Assembly: GCF_000003815.2 (NCBI RefSeq)
Contig: NC_049983.1
Span: forward strand, 13,644,240 to 13,708,239
Direction: 5' to 3'
From: Branchiostoma floridae
Lineage: Eukaryota; Chordata; Leptocardii; Amphioxiformes; Branchiostomatidae
Length of the DNA stretch: 64,000 bases
The notes beneath the pieces are model-generated. The model worked only from the letters and a program-made list of their open reading frames with translations. It was not told where the DNA came from and did no database searches. The position numbers and the translations under genes were made by a program. Positions 52,078 to 62,006 of this stretch are shown piece by piece; within the stretch, counting starts at the first letter, position 1; each line of letters opens with the position of its first letter.

Positions 52078-52398
52078 GTTGGTGATTCAGCACTTGGCCA
52101 CATTGCCCATGGACTGTACCACCTACACAGCCTAAGTCTGGGGTCCTGCAACATCAGTGACGAGGGGTTGAACAGAATGGTGCGGTCCATGCATGAACTG
52201 ACAACACTGGACATTGGGCAGTGTTACAAGATAACGGACAAGGGTCTGGGACTCATAGCAGATAACCTGACACAACTCACTAACATAGACTTGTACGGGT
52301 GCACCAAGATCACCACTGCTGGCCTGGAGAGGATCATGCAGCTGCCAAGGTTAAGTGTTCTGAACCTTGGCCTCTGGCACAGGTCAAGTTCAAGATGA
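52078..52398 (+). CDS. FBXL14: Fbxl14 coding exon 3 (last leucine-rich repeats and stop)
   Basis: The acceptor is TTCTGTCTTTTAG; the frame opens VGDSALGHIAHGLYHL, so the upstream ATG at 52168 is internal. LRRs continue (LGSCNISDEGLNRMVRSM, DIGQCYKITDKGLGLIAD, IDLYGCTKITTAGLERIM) and end LSVLNLGLWHRSSSR with TGA at 52396-52398. With exons 1 and 2 this gives 398 residues, compared with about 400-418 in vertebrates. Similarity to vertebrate FBXL14 stops at LNLGLW: the vertebrate tail (MTDSEKEARGDFSPLF...) is absent. A possible donor (CACAG|GTCAAG, GT at 52383) just before the stop could lead to an unseen last exon, so the C-terminus is less certain than the rest. Confidence 0.93.
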   Translation, partial: VGDSALGHIAHGLYHLHSLSLGSCNISDEGLNRMVRSMHELTTLDIGQCYKITDKGLGLIADNLTQLTNIDLYGCTKITTAGLERIMQLPRLSVLNLGLWHRSSSR

Positions 52399-53332
52399 AA
52401 GGTCAAGGGTTGCGAGCATTAAGCTCACAGAACAGGTTGAAATCCTTACTCATCCAGAGCCAAGAGTCACCTGTAGGCTGATAGGTAACAACACCTGGTT
52501 ACAAGTTGCTTGGAAAGTAGGGACTGGGTCAAGCTACAGGTCAAAGGTCAGCAGATGTCAGAGGTCACTAGAAATGCAACATACCCATGATTGTGTTTCT
52601 CACTAACAGATGTAGTGCCCAACCAACACCTAGGAAACTGCTGTGCTTTTAACCCTATATAAATGTTGTATACATGAAAAAGTCACTATCAGGGAAGAGA
52701 AGCTGTAACTAGCATGAGTGTGTTGGTTGAGATTATGGTAAGCAGGACAAATAGATTGACCCAGCTCAGTAAGGTTCCTGTAAACAACACAGGGCTGACC
52801 CGTCCAGGCCCGGTATGTTTGCAAACACTGCCACAGGTACCAGCTCATACCACTGTAGGTAGGAATGCAGACATCCCAGCCATACAGAGGACAGTTCTAT
52901 GTCTCAGCCTGTATACAGACTAGGGTAGGCTGGTGGGACAAGCACACAGAGTTTCAACTACAAAGCAATAACTATTGTTAGACTGCCAACAAAGTGGCCT
53001 GGAAACACTGATTATCATTCAGGGCTCGTACACAATCTTAACCTGGCCTAATGTACTTAAAGATTTGGACAGAAGGAAAATATTCTGCCCGTGTCAGTTG
53101 CCTTGGAATTGTGCAAACACAACTCGGTGACCTGTCTGCATGGTGGAAGGAATGTATTGATCTTGGTTTGCTGTCTACTTGTATTACAAGTGCAGAATTA
53201 AAGATGAGACAGCTGGTGTTTTGAACTGTATGTACTCTGCAATGTAGCTGTCGGGTTGTTTTGGAGTGGTAGGAGATGTGGAGAATACACAGGCATGTGG
53301 ATATGACAATGTATGTAAATTGAGAGCTAATG

Positions 53333-53338
53333 AATAAA
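53333..53338 (+). terminator. Candidate Fbxl14 polyadenylation signal
   Basis: An AATAAA hexamer about 935 bp after the Fbxl14 stop codon, in AT-rich sequence. A 3' UTR of about 0.95 kb is plausible, but the hexamer also occurs by chance, so this is a candidate only. Confidence 0.3.
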
Positions 53339-54074
53339 AAGAGACTATCGTGTAACGAACTCAGGTTTAGACAGAACCCAGATGTACAGTTAAACATGAC
53401 AATTAAATATCTCACCCTGGAAAGCCAGGAAAATGCAACTGGAATGAAACATGTCTCATCATTTGTGTAAGGTAACTATTATGATACACATCGCAGAAAC
53501 CTAGTGCATCTGCATATTATCTGCACCTAGGCACTGGCATCTTCTTGGTTTGCTTGTTTCAGTTTCCCAGCAACATCATATGTTTTGGCACATTTCAGTA
53601 AACAGTTAGTTGACTAGTGTATACAAAAGACTCGAAATCCAGACAAGCATGACAATTGAATTCTAACCTAAGTGGGAATGATCTAGAATCTAGAACTCTA
53701 CACTGTATGCAAATTAACTATTTCATGCTTTGCGAAGGTGAGCAAATATAGAAGGCTCTGCCAAAACCAATTACAGTATGAAGTAGGAATGTGTTTTGAA
53801 CAAAATGTTCATGTTTGAAAGCCAGGCACAGAATCCCCTCCAGACAGGGCGGGTACAAATAAGACTCGTGGGTCAAAGGTGGTCCTGGAACGACCCAGGG
53901 TCAAGTGCGACGTGGTTTAGGGACTGAACTCCCAAGGGACGGGTCAGGAATGGTAATGAGCCCTGCAGGGTGGAATTGCGCCCAGAATAATTAAGGGACC
54001 AGTCGTTTCTGTAGTCAGGGATGGGGTGCTGGATCATAATGAACAGATAAAGCAATCCAATCCTTATCACGCTG

Positions 54075-54186
54075 TAATCTCCAAGAAGATCCTACGGTGC
54101 CATAAGATAGTATCAAAGCCGGCCAAAGGGAGTCAAATGCTGGGTTTGATACTATATTACGCCACCGTGGATCTGCTTGGAGATTA
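54075..54186. mobile_element. Hairpin MITE, TAATCTCC family, copy C
   Basis: A 112-bp foldback. The left arm is TAATCTCCAAGAAGATCC then TACGGTGCCATAAGATAG; the right arm is its inverse, ending GGATCTGCTTGGAGATTA. A perfect 9-bp target duplication ATCACGCTG flanks it (54066-54074 and 54187-54195). Lies 1.7 kb beyond the Fbxl14 stop codon. Confidence 0.88.
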
Positions 54187-55184
54187 ATCACGCTGTACAG
54201 CATCGCAAGTGAACTATGCACCATCATTGTGGTCACACATCGGAAACATGGTCGTAAATGGAAAATTAATATCCATTCAGCCTTCGTTCCTGATCAGTAA
54301 ATCATGAACGGAGGGAGTTGTAATTCTGCCAAGGACCTTGATTCTACTGAAGAGAATGGCACCCCTTACTTAATGAAACTCCCCTTGTTGATGTTTACAG
54401 CATCAGGTAGACGCTGTAGCGTTGTGCTGTTAGCCCCGTACGTTATACGTTAGGCTTTGATGCACCAAGGAGGTTGCACGGCTGGTAACGATTGTTGCTT
54501 TATATTGACGCTATTGCTACCACTACCAGTACCACTACCAGGCTAGCTACAGAAAGCCCTCCTAACTCTTGCTCTGGGGGCTATGATATGTTGTGTGGTC
54601 CCGGCAGAGTTATTCCCATGATATACTAGCTGCCGTTGTCGCCAGTTTTCGTCTATTGTGTCAAGTCCGTTCCCATCATTATTTCACGCCATGAGGGGCC
54701 CATGGGCATTAGGTGGTTTACATATTATGTTTCTCTCAGACTAATGATACATTGGCATTTCGTGCGATGATTATAATACCTACAATATACACTGGCTTGG
54801 TACATTTTTGTATTTCTGTGAAAAGTGAGATGCCTCGAGCTTGCTTGTTCATTATTATATAGCATGGTTGTAATTTTGATGGTATGTACACCTGCCTGGA
54901 TTGTTCTCCGAGGCTTTAGGTGCAAGCAAAGACGTTCGTATAATATAGTATTCTATTATATAAGTTATAACGTCCTTTAATGGTGCAAGACTGCAGAGAC
55001 TCAGAGTCAAAAGTTTCTGGAAGTGTGGACGAGCCTGCATGCCGTAGCTCGCATGGGCTATCATATCTTGAATAGGAGAAAAAAACTTTTAGGATCTTCA
55101 GGGCATTTCCACCTCATTTTATGTTTTAGATTAAATCAAAACTCAAAATAAATCGCCAATGAACTGTCTTAGTCTCATTACACA

Positions 55185-55207
55185 AAGGAGCTTTTATCAA
55201 GCTCCTT
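55185..55207. repeat. Short hairpin AAGGAGCTT / AAGCTCCTT
   Basis: Perfect 9-bp arms around a 5-base loop (TTATC). Same tip motif as the palindromes at 7274, 30074 and 56436. Confidence 0.7.
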
Positions 55208-56435
55208 GATTACACTGAGGAGATAAAAAGTAGTGTGACATTGACGGTAGCTGAAAATAGACCACCGCCATGTAACCAGCTGTCTACGTGCATAATGATA
55301 GACATCGCATCGCCATAATGAAGTGACAGCTAGGTGTATTTCTTAATGTAATCCTTTGTGTTCAAATATCGAGGTAATTTGCTCTCCTTTCTCAATAGCG
55401 AATCAAGTTTTATCCCTCATGAATACTTTTGACGGCTTCTCACGGTCCCAATTAACATCCCACCCGTTAACTAACACCTTCACATTGGGGCATCTGAATA
55501 AGAAAGGTGCCACCAAATTAGACCGCCTTTGTTCTGCCTGTTGTAGCTGTGTAAGACCATTATCACATTCTCCCTACCTGCAGAGTCGGCATCGCATTGA
55601 TTTGGGAAGATTTTCGCGACCCCCCGCCGAGAGGAGCGATCATCTGTATGTTTAGAACATTTTCCTCGAGAAGTGTTGCCGCAATTTCTATAGACTATAC
55701 TCCATTTTGTTTCAAAATCGGTATCCTCAATCAAGGCAATGTAAGCTTTCTTTTACAATCTGAGTTCCAAACCTCCACCAATATTGAATGTTATATTGAT
55801 CATACGATTTTTCATCCTGTGTCCACTATCAACGATAATAAAGAAAAGGGCCAAAATATAACGTCATAGCTTGTGTGAAAAGGGCCAGAAGCTCTGTATT
55901 GAAGAAATCTTGTGATGGAATGGTCGAAAAGGTACATCTACTTTTACGTAAAGGAAACAACGCCATGTTGAGCCAAGCGTGCCAAAACAGGCTATTATGA
56001 AAACGGAGACCAACCGTTAATTTGTAGAATATATCTCAACTTACTTTCGCAAACTGTAGCAAGGGAGGGAGAGCTACAGTTACATTTTAATCCTGCATGG
56101 TGTCTGCCTTTGGTAGCAATGCGAGTCATCCTGCCAATGTTCTGGTTCTGAGATGGAGTGATAAAGTATAGATAACGGTCAACAGGATTGGTTTGTAAGC
56201 CCCCAGTCCCTCCCAATCAATGACGGCTCTCCCTCTCTGTCACAGCCCCAAGGCATAGGATGCTGTGCTGTGTTGCCATGTATTCTCCAGCATAGGTTGG
56301 GCCGCGAGGATTATAGTGGCAGGCAATTTTACCGCTATGTGAGGGAAGAGAGCCGTAGAAATATTGGCTACTGACGTTAGAATCCCCGCGACTCAACCTC
56401 TGCTTGGAGAATGCTGTCATGTCTTTCAATTATGT

Positions 56436-56469
56436 CCAAGGAGGTTCAAGTAAAAACAGGGCTCCTTGG
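56436..56469. repeat. Short hairpin CCAAGGAG / CTCCTTGG
   Basis: Perfect 8-bp arms separated by 18 bases. Another member of the AAGGAG-tip group. Confidence 0.65.
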
Positions 56470-57351
56470 TTTGGTATCGGTCACAAGATAGACATTGACG
56501 ATGTCATTGTCAAATGTAGAATATGAGGTTGTAATGAGATTAATGGTAGAAATGTAGGCAGGAACTTCTTTGCTATTAGTGAAAACAAAAATGGTAAGAA
56601 AGTGCAATAAGGAGGTTATTTCTTTAACAGTTTCTTTCTTCCTTGTACATGTATTGCGAAATCTAGGAGTTTGAAGGACAGGTAGATCGTTACCAGGTGT
56701 GAGAAACTGGATACAGGAGTTCAGATTGCAAAGAGCGTCATGGAAGATATCCAGATCACGTCGGCGTTTGAACTTGACTTTTATTACACGATACCTTTGT
56801 ATGGGATGGCTTTTATAGTTCTTGATACTTCCAAATGTTTTATTATGTAATGTTCTAACTGGATGTCTAACCTTCTTCGACGTAATGTTTTGAAGGTTCA
56901 ACCCAGGCCAGGAGAAACAGTATACCCTATTGGTCCTTCTTCACTTTGTGCCCGTTTCTTGTGCCGTCCATGGAAGAGACAATAGAAGCAAGATCGTACA
57001 CTCGGTGTTATACAGCGTATGCAAGGGGAAACCCAACTACTCAAATTCAAATATCGTCAATTATGTAAACTTGTTCGGAATCGCCGATCACTTTGTACAC
57101 TGTTTCATTTTCCAACCCCCAATTGACAACATGGAATAGCCCGCAGCTGTACGGAGCGATAAGGATCACCCGTTACCTTGGTTACCGGGGTGACGCTGAA
57201 ATCCCCGATAGGCGCCCATCAATTTGACCATCAGCCTGTGGGCAGTGAGCCAAGAGTTCCCACATCCCTCACGAGAGTCCTGGGAACTCAGCCGCGCTCA
57301 CGCCGCCGTCAATTAGACAGTGGGCCGGGAACAAAACCCACACAACATTAG

Positions 57352-57460
57352 TTATCTCCAAGCAGATTTACCAGTGGCATAAGACAAAACAGTGTCCAAC
57401 TGGTGGTCAGTTAGATACTGCTTTGGCCCTCAGTTTGGCCCTCAATCTGCTTAGAGATTG
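57352..57460. mobile_element. Hairpin MITE, TAATCTCC family, copy D (diverged)
   Basis: Left end TTATCTCCAAGCAGAT followed by the family signature GTGGCATAAGA; right end ATCTGCTTAGAGATTG. About 109 bp. The target duplication is not clear. Confidence 0.65.
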
Positions 57461-59256
57461 CACAAGAGCTGTGTGCCCGCTGGGACAGCCCGGTCCGTAA
57501 TGCACATAAAAAAACTACCCAGATTCTCCAATATCCAATCAATGTCCAAGCATCTATTGCAGGGTAACATATTCTACCTGAGTGTGGCACATGTACAAAG
57601 ATGTCTTCTCTTCTAACATCTGCTTGGATATATATATCATACTCGTACTTCCAAAAGCAACGGCCACTAACTGGAAAGTCTAGTCTATAGGTATACCTGA
57701 AACATTGAATCGGATATAGTGCGTGTTGTTTTCATTCAGGCCAGATGCCACAGCAACTCTACAAGTAAATCTTCAAATCAAAATAATGGAGCATGAGTTT
57801 GTTTCAAATGATTCACTTGCATTGTTTTTATATGCTCTTACAGATATACATGTGTAGTATCTTACAGCAAGGAGCCTTGCTTACAGGGCATGCAAATGTC
57901 CAAGGAATTTTAGTATGCCTTTACAATATCTGAATATAATATGAAACCTACTTCCCACTGTTGATAAAGTAAATAAAGTACAATTTGAAGAAAAAAAATC
58001 AGAAAAGTTATGACTTCGCCGAGGTTTTGGCTGAGGACTGCTTGCCATGCGGTACCTGACTCCAATCTCGCATTTATCTGCCCATCTTTAATAATGGAGG
58101 ATAGCGGAAATCTACCGAGTTAGATTTCCTTCGCGCTCTGTTGCGATCAAGGCTCTTGATAATGTCGTGTGCGTGGAGATGCGTTCATCCAACAAGTTCT
58201 GGGTGTCAGAGCACAATCATGTTTAAATGAGCGAAGCGTTTGCAAATTACCCTGCCCCAAAAGTTACACCAGATGACACAAACGTGTCGACTGAAGTTGC
58301 TGCAAGTTTTGTGTTTGATTAGGAATGATAGATTCATGACTCTCTGCAAAGTTGTAAGTTACGTGCATTGGAATTAGATATGTCTTAGAGAACACTTTTC
58401 GTTAACAGTGGTAGATATACATTTTGTACCTAAAATAACAATCATCTTAAGTTGTCGAGGAAACACTTGACCTCTAAAACTCTAGACTCTAAACCTGAAT
58501 GGAAAATGAAAGACTTGACGACATTCAGAATTAAGAATTCTATTTGATATAAAAAGAACTCAATGATCCTAAAACTGCCTTCACTCTACATCGACCATTC
58601 ATCGAACTAGGTATCGTATTCAGTGGCTGTAGTTATATAACACACAACAATCATTCAAATTCATTGAAGTACGTATGAAGCTCAAACAAGGACAGTGGTT
58701 GATCTTTCCCCGTTCTATAATGGAGTCCCTAAGCGTCTGCTAAAAATAAGACGATGCAACAGGACGTGGACCTTGAGACCGCCTTGAAATACGATCCTGT
58801 TCCCGCGCGCAGAGCGTGGTGTTTACCGTAACTACAACTGAGCTACGACCGCTGCCATTCTGTGTGCAGCTCGTGAGAGTTGGGTTGCCTGTGAGAAAGA
58901 AGCAAAAACAAACACGAGAAGCTGTTCAAGTCAGCACCGAGATAGAGTATCAGGCTCCCAGTCAGTCATGGTATGGTAAAGTCACCGGGGGAAAATACCC
59001 ATCACTCGGCAAAAACCCACACTTCTTGCAAGACTCTTGCAACGTTTACTTCGTTCTTTCCGAACAAGAGAATAGAAAGAGATGCCACCAGTAGCGACAA
59101 GCTGATTGCAGCTATAGACTCTACATTTTCAGTACAAACTACCATAAAACGCATGGGTAATTTTTGTCTTAAGCCCGGTATGTTCTTCACAATGCCTCTG
59201 TATGTAGAGTTTCATTCAGACTCTCTTTTACCTGATTTCTAGCCTATCTTATCTAT

Positions 59257-60318
59257 GAGGGTCTGCATGCTCTTTTCCGTAAGGCGTAGGCAGGCCTTTT
59301 AATTTTCCGTAATTCGTAGGGAAGCTATTTTATTTCACGTAATTCGTAGTGAGGATGGAAAATTTACCGTAAAGCGTAGCCAGTGCATTTCACGTAAAGC
59401 GTAATCTAGTCCAAAAATTTTACGTAAAACGTAATCTAGCCTAAAAAGTACCCGTAAATCGTAGTCTGGCTTCCAAAATTTCGTACGTCGAAGCATAGTC
59501 TACCAGTAAATTTCAGCCCCTCAAAACAAAGGAAATTGCGTTTCAAAGGATCAAGATTTCAAAATTTTGCCGGACCTTCCTTGCGACTCTTTTCACCTTC
59601 GGTCATTGACATGGTAAAAATTGTTTTGGTGGCCTCGCCCTCGAAAACCTTTTTGCTAATAGAATGTTATTGAAGTTAGCTTAGTCTGCCAACAAAATCT
59701 GCCCATCAAAATGCAGGAAATATCATTTTAGAGGGTCAAGATTTCAAAATTTTCATGGTCCTCCCTTGCGCCGCCTCGCGCCTTCGGCGCTCGAAGTGCT
59801 GAAAATGATGTTGGGAGATGTTACGTGTCAACCTCAAACACCTTTTTTTGCTGATAGAAATTTCATTTAACTTAGCTTTATATGATAGCCAGAAAAACGT
59901 AGGAAATCACGTTCCAGGGGGTCAATTTCCCGGACTTCTCTTGCGACGCCTCGCCCCTTCGGCGCTCGACATGGTCAAAATCTGTTGGGTGGCTTACACT
60001 GAACCTTTAATTAGATATGCCATTTAATTTAGCTTTGTCTACCAGCGAAAATATCCCCTCAAAATGCAGGAAATAGTGTTTCAGAGAGTAAAAATTTCAA
60101 AATCTTCCCAGAGGAGCATGCCCCCGCCCCTGTCGAGTGTTACTAGCCTTCCAGAATTTAGCGTAAACCATGCCGGCCTTTCTGAATTTAGCGTAAACCA
60201 TGCCGGCCTTTCTGAATTTAGCGTAAAACGTTGCCGGCCTTCGGAATTTAACGTAAAACGTTGTCCACCGTCCTGAATTTAGCGTAAAGCGTTGCCAGGA
60301 CCCCCCATGCAGACCCTC
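59257..60318 (+). mobile_element. Non-autonomous DNA element with 13-bp ends and 6-bp duplication (right copy)
   Basis: A 1062-bp intact copy of the same element as 1700-3070, in opposite orientation. Ends are GAGGGTCTGCATG and CATGCAGACCCTC; the 6-bp target duplication is ATCTAT (59251-59256 and 60319-60324). The different duplication from the left copy shows separate insertions. An encoded 69-residue frame (59818-60027) matches the left copy perfectly, so the copies diverged little. The 6-bp duplication recalls IS3EU and Dada superfamilies, but that is the only evidence for a class. Confidence 0.88.
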
Positions 60319-61520
60319 ATCTATTTGCATGCAACACAGTTTATCGATTGAGTCTTGACGTATTGACGCTGAAACATCACGAATATTTTCCGTTTTACAG
60401 TTGTTGTTGGTGTCTCAGGCCAGGCAGCCGGTCTGACAGACGGACAGTGCTTCATAGATCCAGTTTCAACCAGATATGTGACAAAAATGCGACCCAAGAT
60501 AAATATTCAAATTTAAAACAGCTTCACTTCAACACTAGTGCACTGCTGCGTGTTCGTTCCACTGTGTGACTTACTGATGGTAGGAAACACAAAATTTTTG
60601 TTCCCATGTTAACTGTTTATGTTTCATATCGTTTGCCGACTAGATACTATAACTTGTCTTGTCTGGTTGCATTAGAGCTCACACTTTTGTTTTACTCCAT
60701 AATTCATCTTGCCATTGCTGGAGTATGGAAAACCAAGACATTCGCAAGGCCTTAGGGAATAATTTTCTGGACCTATTTTCTCCTCGTATTATATAGAATA
60801 TGAGTGTTTCTGACAGGGCAAAATGATTAACGTATCTATGTAGATTTTTCCATTAGCGCCAACAAACTGACGAAAAATAAAGACTATGATACTTAAATTT
60901 GCATTATACAAATGTAGTAACGACAACGAAATATTTCACATAGTACATTTTGGTTGATGAATATTTTCTTTGAAATGATTAGTATTTTTGGACAAAAACG
61001 ATTTTCTCGTCTAATCAAACCTTGCAGTGATCAATGAATGGACGCCGGGCTCAAGCAGCCAGAATCCCGCGGTGTATCGATCCGCGCGCCCGACCGTGAG
61101 ATGTCTCCAGGCGGACTAATTTAGCGCCACGGCGGCAAATGGGTCGTCACGAGAACGTGATCGTGACAGTAAGGTCAGTGCCACTGGAGTCCACAAAGCG
61201 CCTTCCTTGGAAATGGATGAAAAGAAATAGTTAGGGAAGGAAAAGATGAAAAGAAAAACAAAACGACGGAACGAAAGAAACCGATTGATATTTATAAAAT
61301 ACTACATTTCGCTGTTGTTTTTTCTCTCCAGTGATTCAAGACAGGGCTTTGGCGGACCAAGGATTGGGCGGACACGTCCAAAAAGAAGAAAAAAACGTCG
61401 AGAATTTGCTGGTACATTTTGTAGTTACAAATTCATTCACGTGTTCGTGTCGCCTTGTTCAGGACAATAGGAAATGTGTGATTTGATAACCAATGCAACG
61501 GGGAATTTTTAATTAATAAC

Positions 61521-61590
61521 ACTCACTAAATCTCTCACTCACTCACTTACTCACTCATTTACTCACGCACTCACGCAGTCACTCACGCAC
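61521..61590. repeat. (CACT)n microsatellite
   Basis: Degenerate ACTC/CACT repeats over about 70 bases, with ACGC variants towards the right. Confidence 0.85.
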
Positions 61591-61900
61591 AGTCTGTTTT
61601 CCCGATGTAGTTTTCTTTGCTTATGAGAGAAGGGGACAGCTAAATAAAGGTTTCCTTGCCAATTCGTTAATATAAACTGGTAGCACTCTCAGGCTCCCAG
61701 TACGTGGCAGGTGTATTGTTCAGCCCAAACACCAGCTGGGAGCTGTTGCACAGCCGCACGGTAACCCGCAAGACATCGCAGCTCTGGTAAACAAGGGCTG
61801 AAAAGTTCTGCTGCCAATACTGATTGCTTCATACATGTCTGAAATGCAGGAGGGAGGGGGGGGGGGGGGTATCGATCAAGGTCGGCCTCACTTGTCCGGG

Positions 61901-62006
61901 CTTACAGGCGGAGTAATTTGCGCAGCCAGGCGTGGTCAGGCCTACGGGCGGACTAATTTGCGCGTCCAGTCGTGACCAGGATAACGATGGGCCTAATTTG
62001 GCGCTA
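61901..62006. repeat. 40-bp tandem repeat, about 2.6 units
   Basis: Units start at 61901, 61941 and 61981. Each has the core GGCGGACTAATTTGCGCG or a variant, followed by a GTCAGG/ACCAGG end. A related single core, GGCGGACTAATTTAGCGCC, lies at 61110-61129. Confidence 0.75.

Larger units (their letters stand above)
52399..59250. other. Fbxl14 3' UTR and flank, no further gene seen
   Basis: Begins with the likely Fbxl14 3' UTR (to about 53360). Holds two hairpin MITEs (54075, 57352) and two AAGGAG palindromes. The longest open frame is 56446-56901 on the minus strand (151 residues), not recognised. Confidence 0.6.

Noticed and set aside
59818-60027. 69-codon frame found identically at both ends of the window
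   Set aside because: It is the central part of a repeated non-autonomous element; identity reflects recent copying of the element, not a conserved gene.
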